Below are positions 44,829 to 57,659 of a stretch of 64,000 bases of DNA, one piece after another. Source of the DNA: Primulina eburnea (taxonomy: Eukaryota; Streptophyta; Magnoliopsida; Lamiales; Gesneriaceae); assembly GCF_022965805.1 (NCBI RefSeq), contig NC_133116.1, positions 1,860,001 to 1,924,000 on the forward strand, read 5' to 3'. The number at the start of each line of letters is the position of its first letter. Within the stretch, counting starts at the first letter, position 1. Made by a program: the position numbers and the translations under genes. The notes below the pieces were generated by a model. It worked only from the letters and a program-made list of their open reading frames with translations. It ran no database searches and was not told the origin of the DNA.

Positions 44829-47800
44829 ATGGAAGACATAGAGGATTTACTGGTGGCCGGCGGCGGCGGAGCAATTCCAGGATTCCGGGTTCCCGTGGCT
44901 GCTGCAGTCGGTGTTAACCATAAGCATATAAAGAAGAATAGGATCTCCGGCAGTATTTCAAATGCTACATCATGCAATTCTTCCAAGATTCCAGGCACTC
45001 AGGTCTTTCTCAGTTTACGTTAAAATAAGCTAAATATGAGCATTTTTTGTTGATAACTTCTTGATTCATTTCATTTTAATGGGCAGACCATTTACTTGAA
45101 GACTTTTGGGTGTTCACATAACCAGGTAAATTGATTTGCTGGTTCTGCATTTTCTCCAGTCTTCACGAGTGCTTATCTGTCTCTATACACGTTCATGTTT
45201 TTTAAGTTCATTTACTGAAAGTGAGTAAAGTTTGGGCCTTTATTATCATACTATGGTCCATGTTAACTGAATCATCCTAGATGAGTGAATTATAAGAAAT
45301 ATTAGAATCCATCTTCATTGAGAGAAAGAAATCATGAATTGTTACCGGAGCTTACTACTGTCCAATGTTATCAATGTGCTAATGAAGAAAACTGAAAGAA
45401 GTGCAACATGTACTACAAACCATCTCTGCCTCTCAGCCACGTGAATAAGTTATGCAATAGAATTTGAAGTATCAAAGGTTAAAAGGCAATCTTGATGAGA
45501 ATACAACCAATCTAAATGCATAAGTTCTGGGCTTCTGGCTAAAGATAAACATAGTATCTGTTAATCTTTCAAAAGTGAATGATTAAACTTCTTCTTAATG
45601 GTATGCATGACACTGTTAAAAGGAAGATAACTGTGAATGGAAAAGGGAAGATTGGACGGTCAAAAGGGAGCCTCGTACTGCATTGGTATTCAGATGACAC
45701 CGGAAAAATATTATGGAAAATTAAGAATAATTTTCCCCATAATGAATAATTTCATGGGCCAATTGACTATTGAGTTAAATGTGAAATATGATCCTTGAAT
45801 TCATGATTTTATCTTCTTTATTTTTGTCATTAGCTTCAGAGTTCCTAATCCTTGAACAAAGCTTGAGATTACTCGAAAAATTCGGGTTCTTTTGAAGTCA
45901 ATACATTTTCAAACTTGATTTTCCAGAGTGATAGTGAATATATGGCTGGTCAGCTCTCTGCATTTGGATATAATTTGAGTGACAATGAAGACAAAGCTGA
46001 CCTGTGGCTTATAAACACGTGAGACTCTTTCTTAGCATCCATTTTTCTTTTTTCTCATGTAATTTACCACTCTCTCTGTTGGTGGCATTTTGTCCCATTC
46101 AATGTATGAATGCAGTATCTGAAGAATGATATCATAGAATCTTCTTTGCTTTTTTTTTTTAAAGAATCTTCTAGGTTCTAAGGATTAATTTTTCTTACCG
46201 TCTTGCCAACAATATTTGCTGAGTTCATGTTGTGAAAATCTGGTAGAAATACTCATTTTAGTTTCTATGAGATAGTATGAGTGTGAAACATTCAAACTGC
46301 ATATGTGAATCATCTTCCTATTGTTCCCATGCTGCTTTTGTTGATGCAGCTGTACAGTCAAGTCTCCCAGTCAATCTGCCATGGAAACACTTATAGCAAA
46401 ATGTAAAAGTGCAAAAAAGCCATTGGTAGTCGCCGGATGTGTGCCTCAAGGAAGTCGTGATTTGAAAGAGCTTGATGGAGTAAGTATAGTTGGAGTACAG
46501 CAAATTGATCGAGTGGTAGAAGTTGTTGAAGAAACCCTGAAAGGTCACGAGGTGCGGCTCTTGACTCGAAAGACATTGCCAGCACTTGATCTTCCGAAGG
46601 TGTGAAATTTCAAAATACGGCTTTAATTTTTTGTATATTTTTGAATGCTTTAATGAATTATCTTAGGAAATCGCTTGTTAATTGAAGTGTCCACATGTAA
46701 ATTTTATTATAGTTGTAAGAAAATTTTCATTTCTTTATTTTATCAGGTGAGGAAGAACAAGTTTGTTGAGATCCTTCCAATTAATGTTGGTTGTTTAGGT
46801 GCTTGTACTTATTGCAAGACAAAGCATGCTCGTGGTCATTTAGGAAGCTACACAGTTGACAGCCTTGTAAGCTAATCGCCTTAGAATCAACCCAATTTAC
46901 ATGATTTCTCAGTTGGTTTCATACTTTATCAACTTTGACCTTGTAGGTGGGTCGTGTCAGAACTGTCATAGCTGATGGAGTCAGGGAGCTTTGGTTAAGT
47001 AGCGAAGACACTGGTGCATATGGTGTGTAAAATCATATTTCTTATGACTTATAAAAATGGTAGATTAAATGAAAATACATATATGCTACCACTTAGCACT
47101 TCAACAAATGTCAAATGCTTGCGTTGGATATGGCATTAGACATATGCTTTGCAGGGAGTCCTGACAGGAAATACAATGTTTGTGAATTGTACAAGTTTAA
47201 TAGAACATAGGAGAGCGAAGGATTTTCTGAAGCACAACTTATCACCTCTCTTTGACTTCATGCCTGTGACTCAAGCTATTGTGGATGTTGAAATTTTGTC
47301 ATTTTTCTGGTTCATGAATTAAGAAATTTTTTATGGCCAATGAACTATTAAAACTGTAATGGCTTTTGTTTTATGATTGAAAAATGTTATATTTAACAGC
47401 CTATGGTTATGGTTGGATATTCACAGGTCGAGACATTGGAGTTAGTCTTCCAATTTTATTGAATTCATTAGTCTCTGAGCTTCCGCCTGATGGAAGCACA
47501 ATGCTCCGAATTGGAATGACCAATCCTCCATATATTCTGGAGCACTTGAAAGAGATAGCTGAGGTTTTGCGGCACCCATGTGTTTATTCTTTTCTTCATG
47601 TACCTGTTCAGTCTGGAAGTGACTCCATATTGAGTGTGAGATTTACTTTGGCCATATTTTCATGCTTGTCCTTCTGTTGAGTTTTGTTCACTGGCTTTTA
47701 TTTTCTTTTGTCAGTGCATAAAATTTCTTAATTTGTTTCCTTATTCAACTTCACGAGGTTGTATATTATATTGTTTGAATGTGTCCTGTGTTTCCACATC

Positions 47801-49715
47801 GTGATATTTCTTTATATTGGATATCAGGCAATGAACAGGGAGTATACTGTGAGTGAGTTTCGGACAGTGGTTGATACATTGATTGAACTGGTTCCCGGAA
47901 TGCAGATAGCAACTGATGTTATATGTGGATTTCCTGGTATTGCTAAACCTGGCTTATTATTTTTACCTGGTTTTAACTTTCGTATTTCTCTTTGAAAATT
48001 TCTTGGATAATTGGTCAAATGATTGTTCGTATGATTACCAATAGGTTTTGTTCTCGATTTTGTTGGAGCATTTTAGTTATGTATCAAATTGATCTGTTCA
48101 GTTTTAGATTATTTGTGTTCCTAATTTAATTCAAAGCTATGTAACCTTTGTGGCGAGATAATGTGGTCAATTGAAGAACAAGCACGGTTTTCCGTCAAAG
48201 TGATAAAACAATGACGGTGAAGCGCCCTGATGGCAGGAAAAATTCCTCTCATCATTATGTGATTTTATTATTGCTAATTTAGTGGAAAAAATTTCACCAT
48301 TGTTTGAAAGTTTGAAATTTGGAAATTTATTACCAGTTCCAAACTAAGTAACACCCCAAATTTGTATGCTGTTCCTATATATTATAATGTTCTGCTTCTC
48401 AGGCGAAACTGATGAAGATTTTGAGCAGACAATCAATCTCATCAAGGAATACAAGTTTCCTCAAGTTCACATATCGCAATTCTATCCTCGGCCAGGTAAG
48501 TTGTACTTTCCTTCATTCATACCAGCAAATTATAATTTCCAAAATTTGAGTTAATTTGAACAACAGCTTGGATAGGAAAGGTTAAATCAAGATAACACGC
48601 CCTCTAATGCATGTATATTTTACCTTTTTTAAGGATGATAGATCAATTTTATAACAGCCCTATCCGTGGAAAATGAATAATAGAGTAATAGTGTTGTCTG
48701 TGCTCTAGAACTTATTTGTTGTCCTCTATATTGGGGGACGTTGTGTTTTTTATTTAATCGACTCTGTAAATTTTGACCATGTTTAAACGGGCTTCTTATC
48801 AAATTTGTCGTCTACTGCAAAATGCAGCACAGTTATCATGTATTTTATTTTGATATTTTCTCAAACAGGAACACCCGCTGCCAGGATGAAAAAGGTTCCA
48901 AGTAATATAGTGAAGAAAAGAAGTCGCGAATTGACCACCATCTTTGAATCCTTCACGCCATACGTCATAATGGAAGGCAAAATTGAGCAGATATGGATTA
49001 CTGATGTTGCCACGGATGGAATTCACCTTGTAATATCATCCTTAAACTTGTATCAAGCAAACAATCACATACCATGAGAGCACTTGGGCATATTTTACCC
49101 ATTCAGTATCGATCAATCTCATTTACAGCTCATTTTTTGACTTTCACGTATTAATTTGTGGTCCCACTTTTGTCTGATTATGTTTTTTTATTGCTATAGG
49201 TTGGTCATACAAAAGGATACATTCAGGTGCTGGTGATTGGACCAGGAAGCATGTTGGGGTCTTCCGCTATGGTAAAAATAACATCTGTTGGAAGATGGTC
49301 TGTTTTTGGAGACGTGATCGAGATACTCACTGAACAGGCTCATTCACGTGAAAATTTGAGCAACAGAAATTCGAAATGCTCGAATGACAGTGACACATGC
49401 TGTTCAAAAGATTCAGAAACCTGTGCCTGTGGATTGGCAAGTAGCTGTGGACAGAAGCAAGAGGGAACTATTTCAGTTTCAATGAACGACCAAAAGCCCA
49501 GAAGCCAAAACCTGATTGGATGGTTACTCCGGAAACGAAAGAACAATTCCCAGAAAGAGATGGAGAATGAGGTAGTGTCGAAATTTGAGGAAAAGCTAAG
49601 GACCTCTGAATGGGCTTTTGTTGATAGTGCTCTTCTTGGAGTCATGCTTACCAGCTTGTTGACTGCTATTGCTATATGTTTGTATCTTGGATTTAGTGGT
49701 TTCTCGTCTAAGTAA
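44829..49715 (+). CDS. CDKAL1-type threonylcarbamoyladenosine tRNA methylthiotransferase (radical SAM)
   Basis: Adds a methylthio group to t6A37 of tRNA (ms2t6A), supporting accurate Lys codon reading; the animal orthologue CDKAL1 sits on the ER. Eleven exons: 44829-45002, 45087-45125, 45927-46018, 46350-46599, 46747-46866, 46947-47022, 47427-47635, 47828-47936, 48403-48495, 48869-49029 and 49200-49715. The total is 1,839 bp, 612 residues. The N-terminal MTTase domain has C67 ([12 protein letters not shown]), C103 (NTCTVK) and C132 (AGCVPQG) for the auxiliary cluster. The radical-SAM CX3CX2C cluster is C201, C205, C208 ([16 protein letters not shown]). A TRAM-like domain follows ([11 protein letters not shown]). 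The tail has a Cys-rich patch, a basic stretch and a single membrane segment ([20 protein letters not shown]) near the end, so a tail-anchored ER protein is likely. The 39-bp exon 2 is confirmed by frame and by the TFGC motif. Confidence 0.95.
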
Positions 49716-50567
49716 GTGGTCAAACATTTGGTTTTTGAAGAAACCAATGCATGGTGTTAAATTTTGAGATGATGGTTATTTGATGAGATTTTGTCTGTAA
49801 AATAATTTTACTGTATGTGGCAGTTGCTTCTTCCCTGTTGTTTTACAAATGCAACTTGGAAATTGCATTTTTGCACATTATTATTTTGGTTCATCTAAAT
49901 TTAAATGGGATAAAATTTAGAAGTTGTGATGGGCAGTGGCCAGTGTATTCTTTTAAATGGATCGAGTGGATATTCCATGCGTGAGAAGTTGTGATCGTTC
50001 ACATGTATGGTTTGTTAGACAACCAGGAATATCAATTCGAAATAGGGTATTCTGTAACATTATTCAGAATACAAATAAATAAAGGCAATGATAAAACGCT
50101 TGCTTTCCTAGGTTCATTGAAGCGATCACACAAAAGCTTGAGCTCGTAAAAAAAATCAAAGTTTGTTCATTGTTTTTATTTTTAGTAAATTTGATGATAA
50201 TATTTCTAAAAAACTTTGTACTGTAAATAAATGTAGAAAAAGTTGCAACATAGTACACTTCAAATAAAATGTCATTTTAACATGGTTTGAACAGTAGTTG
50301 TATCCACCACCAAAGTAAGAAAGCTAAACCTTCAGTGTCACAATAATTAGGGAAATGATGAGGGGAATTTTATAACTATCATCAGAAATGAAATATAGTC
50401 ATGCACGAAAAATCAGCATTCTGATAACATAATCAATGAGGTAAGAGCAAAAGGACTAACGTGAAGTGCACATCTTATACATTTGTGCGATGTTGAATCC
50501 ATGCAATTATGACACGTCAAGTTGGATCAGCAAACCGGAACACAAACCACTAAAATAATTTGTGCAA
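49716..50567. other. Spacer between convergent genes
   Basis: 3' untranslated sequence of the methylthiotransferase gene from the left and of the minus-strand gene from the right. No other feature seen. Confidence 0.5.
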
Positions 50568-52061
50568 TCAAATGTCCTGTCTGTAGCCAAGCTGGTAATA
50601 GTTTATCCCTCCTTCTGGTTCCTTGCTTTTAGTCAATGTTGCATACCAATTTTCTTGATTTATAGACTTACTATGTTCATCTGTCAGATTTCCCGTAAGA
50701 AACATTAACGGCGCAGCTTCAACCATTCTGATTCCACTTGTTGGTATGCTTCGCACAGCTTTGGCGTCGACAGTAGAGATAGAGGTTGTTCTATTTCTTG
50801 TGTTTGGTCCGTTAATGATCTGCACAAGATTGCCATGCTCTTGAAAGTGATAGCTATATGGTACATGGTTTTGAGAAAATGGAACTTTTAAAAAATGGTT
50901 TTGAGGGGGTAAAGTACATGATATGTACGGCAATTTTGGCTGCCATGGAGCAACTCTCTGTAGCAGTTCCATTGGTTGTAGGACATTACTGGCTGCAACC
51001 AGATACTGTTCGGAGTGTGCAAGATTTGTATCCTGCTCCTGTCGCATAGTACTTGAATCTTTCAAAGAGGTATGGCTAATGAAATCGATCTCTCGATTTC
51101 CAGGATTTGTAGAATGATCTGAAGTCTTGTTTCCCAATGGTTCATGATCTTGGCCTAGCCACTGAAAATTCTTGTATGTCACTGCTTTACACGTGTAAGC
51201 ATTCATGTTCAAGCCGTTGGCTTCACCATGAAGAAAATTGAGATCATTGCCGAGACTCTTGGCTCGTTTTGAACCTACATCTGAACAAAAATGTTCCTGT
51301 AAAGTGGAAGATTGTTCTTCTACAGCAGCGACATTGAGGTCAATCCCAGTAAAACCTCGTGAGCTATACCGTTTTCTGGAGCATGGTTCACTCGGAAACA
51401 TATTCGAAAGAGCAACTGAACGGAAAGCACTCATTTCTGCAGAACCTTTCCAATTGTGTCCACCTTCAAACTTCAATGGCATCGTGGGTAGGCCCCTAGG
51501 AATCCCAGCTTTTGCCACAACTTTTATTACACTGCAAGAAGATAGAGTTTCAACATCAGGCTGAATAAACCCATCCGTTCCATCTTCATTGATGTCTTCA
51601 TTCAGATCAAATACAGCAGCAACCGAATCCAGTTTGTCGACACCATCTTTGCTTAATCTTGTCATCCATGTCTCTGAAGATTCATTGCCATTTGTACCTT
51701 CACCAATCACTACAGTATATGTATCTGACGATTTATCTTTCACTGACATTTTCTCACTTTCTCCTGAAACTTCAGAAACTGTCATTCTTTTACCTGATGA
51801 TTGCTTACCAGTGTCACACAACCGTGCCTTACCCTGAAAGATGATATTTGATTTATGCTTGCTGACATTAGAGGCTGGCTCAAAAGCATTTTCATCAGAT
51901 ATTCTATATGATGAAATGATCGAATCTTGTAATTTATTGCCGCTTACATCATCTGTTTCCCGGTTATCACCTGCCTCGACAGTATGATTACTTGTGGTCT
52001 CTTTGCTCTCAGTCCATGAACTAGCTTCACAAATCTCAACTTTTATATCAATGTCAGCCAT
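50568..52061 (-). CDS. Uncharacterised DLN-motif protein, probably nuclear
   Basis: A single 497-residue exon with ATG at 52061-52059. I do not recognise a named family. Visible motifs: FDLNEDINED (151-160), AKAGIPRGLPTMPLKFEG (183-200) followed by WKGSAEMSAFR, RKRYSSRGFTGIDLNVA (229-245), and SKRAKSLGNDLN near 265-276. The repeated DLN core resembles EAR-type repression motifs, and short basic clusters could act as nuclear signals. The PRGLP…PLKFEG and WKGSA pattern also reminds me of C-terminal parts of plant proteins with a TFIIS N-terminal-like domain, but no such domain is present here. The rest is Ser/Asn-rich and probably disordered. A possible acceptor (GTTTTAG) about 13 bp before the ATG suggests an upstream leader intron, so 5' coding exons cannot be excluded. 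Corepressor-linked transcription function is inference. Confidence 0.7.
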   Translation of the reverse strand: MADIDIKVEICEASSWTESKETTSNHTVEAGDNRETDDVSGNKLQDSIISSYRISDENAFEPASNVSKHKSNIIFQGKARLCDTGKQSSGKRMTVSEVSGESEKMSVKDKSSDTYTVVIGEGTNGNESSETWMTRLSKDGVDKLDSVAAVFDLNEDINEDGTDGFIQPDVETLSSCSVIKVVAKAGIPRGLPTMPLKFEGGHNWKGSAEMSAFRSVALSNMFPSEPCSRKRYSSRGFTGIDLNVAAVEEQSSTLQEHFCSDVGSKRAKSLGNDLNFLHGEANGLNMNAYTCKAVTYKNFQWLGQDHEPLGNKTSDHSTNPGNREIDFISHTSLKDSSTMRQEQDTNLAHSEQYLVAASNVLQPMELLQRVAPWQPKLPYISCTLPPQNHFLKVPFSQNHVPYSYHFQEHGNLVQIINGPNTRNRTTSISTVDAKAVRSIPTSGIRMVEAAPLMFLTGNLTDEHSKSINQENWYATLTKSKEPEGGINYYQLGYRQDI

Positions 52062-55000
52062 ATATTTCGGCGTCCTAAAACTAAATTCTCAAGCTTAATA
52101 GAATTCCAATAATTATAAAATTTAGAGACAAAACCACAATGGACAAGTCATAGCTGAACCCAGAAGAGCCCTGCAAATTATGGTTCAGCATAATTTAGGC
52201 AAACACTACACAATATGGAATGTGGATTATCCAAAAAGCTTACGCAGTTGAAGTGGAAAAGCATCATAAATTTTAGCATACTAATATTTGACTTAAAAAA
52301 TCGCAAACAAAAATAAAAATTAAGTAAAAGAAAAAAAACTCAGACGAAGGCTCAAATTTTGACAAAACAGAGATGCAAACACCAATATAAGCAAAATCAT
52401 AATACCGTCAAAATTGAATGGATCGAACACATAGCCGTTAAATTTATGATAGCCAAAGAGCAAGCCTCGAGTTTCCAAAACCAAAATGGATAAAAACCTG
52501 AACAAAACTCGGATGATGTAGTTCAAGCTTTACAGCTTCATTCATGTGTCCCACAAGAGAACAAAAGAAACAAACTTTACATGAACATCACCTTCAAAAA
52601 AAAAGGAACCACAGGCAAAGAACTGCACGCTCTCTCATAAATGACATCATCAGATGAAAATAGCAAGCAGAGAAACGGACCTGAGAGAAAGGCTAAAACT
52701 TTGGTCTGTTCAAATCTTAGAATTAAGGTCGTCTCAGCTTTCCACTCTGAATAAACCCAGACGAGATAAAATACAAATGACAAATAAAAAAATTTGTTTT
52801 ACAGCTTTTGGCTTCAATCTCTCTTTCTTTTGTCATCTCCACTTTGAAAAGTCCAACCAACCATTATTTAGCTCCCACATTTTCCTCCAAAAAACAGAAG
52901 GTGAAAGTGACACAAACTAATCATACAATTATACTCCAACACAACTCAAGAAAGATGAAGAAACATCGAACTTAGCTTTAAAACAAAACCCAAAAAAAAA
53001 AAAGGAAAGAGATCTTTATCACTACCAAACGCGTGATTTGCGAATGGAAACAAGGGGGGATTGTCCAGCCGACGCCAGTCAATGTGTGTGATGTGTGCTC
53101 CTGACTGCCGAGTGCGACAGATGAAAGTGGGGAGAGGATAGGCGGGACCTCCTCAGACTAGCTGAAACGTGGGACAGTCAAGAATTACATCTGCAGGACC
53201 AGTGGCTCCCTTCTTCTCCATCATCATCGTCACCTATTAATGAATTTGACGTGCTTTCTCCTTGTGACAAACAATAAAGGACAAGAATATATGGTTCTGC
53301 ACGATTAGTTATCAAAATAATTTTAGTCAAATATTTTTTAAAAAAAATTATCATATGTATTTAAAAATATTCAAATAAATTTGAAAATATTATTTTTTAA
53401 AAAATAAAATTTGATATATGTTATTCTCCTAAATATCTCGTACGTGGAGTCTGTGACTTAAAAGCTTTGTTTGGACTTAATTTCCCTCGTCATCCTTCCT
53501 GTAAAGTATACTTCCTCTTCTATGCGTAAATACTTGTAAAAATTATTTATTTTCCACTTTTGCTACTTGTCTAACTCATTTCTTGGTTCACTGAAAGGGA
53601 GAAATCAATGAAGTCTTAATAATTTATTGCTCGTGCGAATTATGTGTTTATTAAGGTCTTAATGAATTATGGGTAGGTGTGACAGAAAAAACAAACATTT
53701 ACATTTGGTAAAGATTTGATATAAAATGGGTTCACTGCAATATCAAAGGAAACATGAACGAAAACATGGGAAACCAACATTAAGGATATTATTTTTTTTC
53801 CTCATAAATTGGGTAAAAAATATAATTTTTTTAAAAATATTAAGATTATAATTCCAAGACCTGACATAGTAATCACGGGTTGTTTTGTTACATGAGCTCG
53901 GTCAAATTTTTTTTTAAAAATATAACCCCATGTAGTGTATTTGACCACTACATGGGGGGTTAAATTTTTTAAAAAAATTTTGACCAGGTCTGTTTTTTAA
54001 ATTAATCATAGTAATCACATCATGGACAAAGTATCATCTCCATTCCAATTTACCTTAATTTATTTAGACCCATCTTGATTTTCTTTATTAAAAAAAAAAA
54101 AAAGATAGACCCAATATTTGCTCTACCAAACACGAGTCGGTGTATTTGAACATTGTGTATTTGGACAGCGACTGCGGGATCTTTGAAATGCATGATATTT
54201 GACCTTTCGGGGACCCTTATTTACTTCGAATTTAAATACAGACGCAACCTTCGGCAACTAGTGGACGTCAAGAATTCAAGAAAGCTACTGATGTTTGTCA
54301 CCGAATTTTGCTAAAAAAATCGACTAATAGATAATAAATTTCCTCAAAAAAATAATAATTTATAAATGCTTCGTGAAACGTTTGGATCCTTGGAGTAGTT
54401 CTTGTAAAGTAACTAAAATTGTAGATTTCGGGACATCAAGCAATATCAGCAAATCCATATTTTGGATCCTTGAAAAACTCAAGGCATGCATGCTCTCTTT
54501 CAGAGTCTCAAAGATACGCCACCTGAAGATATTATTGGAGGGAGAAATCGATCTCCATATTGGTCATAAAATTCCCAAGAAACTCAACTCAAAAAAAAAA
54601 AAAAAATTTCTCAAGAAACCAAATGAGTTGGGAAGTATGTAGAAATATGGGAGTAGTATTTTGATAAACCTATAACATTGAGTAATTGCCTCCCATTCAA
54701 CTTGTCGCAGGATAAATCCACCCATCGAGCTTTGACATTATATGTCCCGCATTCCTGAAAGGTGAACCACCGTGTAACTGCAATAGGTCGAGAATTTCAA
54801 AGTGTATTTATGCTAGATAAAGAGAACAAACCATTCACATGCAAAACGGTGATGCAATGTGCATTAACTGCTGAACTCAATTGATGTGTCGCTTAGCACA
54901 GTGAATCAACTTAAACTTCGTTCACAGGGTTTTGGATTTGACAGAAGGATCGTTTCTTGATTTCAATGTATCGATGATCCATACATGCCTTTAGGCCTTG

Positions 55001-55105
55001 CTCCCACCAAAGCTTCTTTCTTAATCTGAAGAGTGATGATCTCCATGTATTTTCCAAACAGGCACAACTGGTAAGACAGCTAAAACCGCTCGGACCTACA
55101 ATACC
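52062..55105. other. Intergenic region between the DLN-motif gene and the PPR gene
   Basis: 52062 to about 53050 is probably leader and leader introns of the minus-strand DLN-motif gene, followed by its promoter. The rest is AT-rich. It contains one foldback (53901-53984) and the 3' flank of the PPR gene. A weak open frame at 54373-54642 has no recognisable family and ends in poly-A-like lysines; I do not call it. Confidence 0.45.
53901..53984. repeat. Imperfect foldback (hairpin) sequence
   Basis: Left arm GTCAAATTT…ACCCCATGTAGTG and right arm CACTACATGGGGGG…AAATTTTGAC face each other across an 8-nt loop; arms are about 37 and 39 bp with an AT-rich imperfect middle. Could be a small MITE remnant or a transcribed hairpin. 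Confidence 0.7.
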
Positions 55106-57136
55106 TCACCAATATTCTTTACATGAACATAATCCATCAATAAAATGATGGAAACGGTTGGTGTCCCTAACAATAATTTCTCTACCTGTAATCTTTGAGA
55201 TGAGCTTGATTACAGTGTGACAGTCACCACATACCCGAAGGTTTTTAACTATTCGTATGACGGTATTTTTCTTGGTACTGATCAAGCCAAATGCGAGAGC
55301 AAGCTTCTCACTGTGGTAACCCAGGAAATGCTCTTTTTCTTCAGCTTCAATGTCAAAGAGCACAAACTCTGTTGTGGGAACATAACCAGCTGCTCTCAAT
55401 TTTTTGTCCAGCTCAATAAGTTCAGAATATATCTTATCTGACAAAGGATGGGAAGTATCGCCAACAAGAAACTCATGAACAACTCCATCTATCTCTATCC
55501 AACTGTAGGCACGCACTTTACTGATGCCCCTCTCATTCATAATTGACCTTATACTTTCGGATTCATTCCATCTCTGATTAGCTGAGTAAATATTTGATAA
55601 AAGAACATAGTTTCCCGAGTTATGAGGCTCCAACTCGATTAATTGTTTCAAAACAAGTTCAGCCAATTGCATATCCTTGTGCAATCGACAACCACCCAAC
55701 AAAGCTCCCCAAACAATTGCATTAGCCTTAATTGGCATATTCTTAATCATTTGATGGGCTTCATCCAACAAACCAGCTCGAGAGAGAAGATCAACCATGC
55801 ATCCGTAATGCTCAATAGTGGGAGCTAAAGAATAAAAGCAACTCATTCCATTAAAATAATGGCGGCCATCATTGACAAGACCAGCATGAGTGCATCCACA
55901 AAGCAGACCAAGAAACGTTTTTCCATCTGGCCTCAGCCCACATTTCTCTACTAGCACAAAACAACCAAATGCAGTTTTAACGTGACCGCTCATAGCTAAA
56001 CCAGATATTACCGCATTAAAAATAACAAGATCCTTTTCTTTCATCTCTTTGAAAATTTCCCAACCAACAGACATTTTCCCACATTTAGCATACATGTCAA
56101 TCAAGGCAGTTCCCATAACAGGATTTGATAGAAATTCTTCCCGCTCCATCAAGTCACTAGCCCACTCTCCGAGTTCTAGAGCTCCTAGACTGGCACATGC
56201 AGAAAGTACCCCAACCATGGCGTAGCAATCTGGTTTTAAGTTCTGCTTTTGCATGCTATGAAAAATCTCTAGAGCCTCTTTTGGATGCCCATTTGCTGCA
56301 TAACCCTGAATCACAGCACTCCAGGAAACAACATCCCTTTCAGGCATATCATCAAATACAGCTCGAGCCTTGTCCATGCTTGCGCACTTGGTATACATGT
56401 CTACTAATGAAGTATTTACAAACACATTTCTTCCCATTCCTGCATCCACAATAAACTTATGAATCCACTCACCGGCTCCCAGATCCCCCAATTGAGAACA
56501 TGCGGACAAAACCCGGACAAGTGTATAACTATCCGGCCTCGAACCCATTTCTAACGACTTCCTGAATAAGTCAATGGCTTCACTAAATTTCCCAATCCCA
56601 ATGTAACCACTCATTATTGCAGTCCAAGAAACCACGTTCTTCTCGGGAATATCATTAAACACCTTTTGTGCATCTTGCAAAGCCTCCACCTTAGAATAAA
56701 AAGCCACCAGCCCGGTATTCACAAACACATCACGATCAAAACCCACTTTCACGACAAGAGAATGAACCTTCACACCTAACTCAAAGTCCAATTTTCTTGC
56801 GCAAGACTTGAGCACAAACGGGAAAGTGAAATTGTTCGGTAGAAAGCCTTCTTTACGCATCGAGTGGAAGAGGTCGATAGCTTGACTAAAACAATCATTC
56901 GAGACCAACCCATTTATCATGGTGTTGTATAAAAATATATTGGGTTCGTGTGTTTGGCTAAAGACTGCTGTAGCATAGCTAGGAAGGTTGAACTTGAAAG
57001 TGGATTTCAAAAGCATATTCAAAAGATAATGGTTTTGATGGAAATGAAAGCGGAAAAGACGTGCGTGAATGTTCTTTAGGTGGATAAATGAAGTGAAGCC
57101 ATGAAAAAGAGTTGCTTTGATCTCCTGCAATGCCAT
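55106..57136 (-). CDS. Pentatricopeptide repeat protein, PLS class with E and DYW-type C-terminus
   Basis: Organelle RNA-editing type PPR protein, very similar in layout to Arabidopsis At3g08820 as I recall it. One exon of 676 residues. I start at the ATG 57136-57134; the codon before it is GTG. About a dozen PPR motifs (P, L and S variants, for example FLYNTMINGLVSNDCFSQAI and VVSWTAIMSGY) run from about residue 65 to 490, then E and E+ regions and a DYW deaminase-like domain. That domain keeps HSE (zinc/glutamate site) and CGDCH (CxxC), and ends KEYW rather than DYW. The N-terminus is weakly basic; mitochondrial or plastid targeting is likely but the organelle and editing site cannot be read from sequence. 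No frameshift. Confidence 0.95.
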   Translation of the reverse strand: MALQEIKATLFHGFTSFIHLKNIHARLFRFHFHQNHYLLNMLLKSTFKFNLPSYATAVFSQTHEPNIFLYNTMINGLVSNDCFSQAIDLFHSMRKEGFLPNNFTFPFVLKSCARKLDFELGVKVHSLVVKVGFDRDVFVNTGLVAFYSKVEALQDAQKVFNDIPEKNVVSWTAIMSGYIGIGKFSEAIDLFRKSLEMGSRPDSYTLVRVLSACSQLGDLGAGEWIHKFIVDAGMGRNVFVNTSLVDMYTKCASMDKARAVFDDMPERDVVSWSAVIQGYAANGHPKEALEIFHSMQKQNLKPDCYAMVGVLSACASLGALELGEWASDLMEREEFLSNPVMGTALIDMYAKCGKMSVGWEIFKEMKEKDLVIFNAVISGLAMSGHVKTAFGCFVLVEKCGLRPDGKTFLGLLCGCTHAGLVNDGRHYFNGMSCFYSLAPTIEHYGCMVDLLSRAGLLDEAHQMIKNMPIKANAIVWGALLGGCRLHKDMQLAELVLKQLIELEPHNSGNYVLLSNIYSANQRWNESESIRSIMNERGISKVRAYSWIEIDGVVHEFLVGDTSHPLSDKIYSELIELDKKLRAAGYVPTTEFVLFDIEAEEKEHFLGYHSEKLALAFGLISTKKNTVIRIVKNLRVCGDCHTVIKLISKITGREIIVRDTNRFHHFIDGLCSCKEYW

Positions 57137-57659
57137 CACGAAGAGACCGGATTATCTGTGTAAGCCTTGAATTGACTAAACTCAAAACAACCCAGATACC
57201 CCAGCACTATTGATAAAGAATGCGTCAAGATATTGGGCGAATGACATTGATATCAACTTCATGAAATTCACCGCAGGTCTGCAACCTACAGCATGTGAGT
57301 GTCGGTAGCTTCTGCGTAGGGTTATTCCTTCAACTGGCACCGCCATGGTGCAGGGCAAGGTCTATGGTTTCACGACGTGGGGATGGAATTGTTAGGACAC
57401 GATGAATTCAACCAGTCGGAAGCTTGAACCCTTCCACGATAAATGTACAGCAAGGAAATATATCGGTGGACGGGTAACAGCGTCGCAAACCAGTCGAGCC
57501 CAAGTAAACGAGCAATTTTATTCACACTTCAGAAAAAGGATAACAAGTAATAACCTACATATATTATAAAAAAATAGAGAATTTTTATAGCAATGAATTA
57601 TATATATATATATATATATATCATGGCATGTAATAAATATAGAATGTATCGCACATACC
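57137..57659. other. PPR gene 5' flank
   Basis: Promoter and leader side of the PPR gene, then a short (TA)n run at 57600-57620. No gene recognised. Confidence 0.45.

Noticed and set aside
54373..54642. 89-codon frame ending in a lysine run
   Set aside because: Composition reflects AT-rich DNA and a poly-A stretch; no domain or conservation visible.
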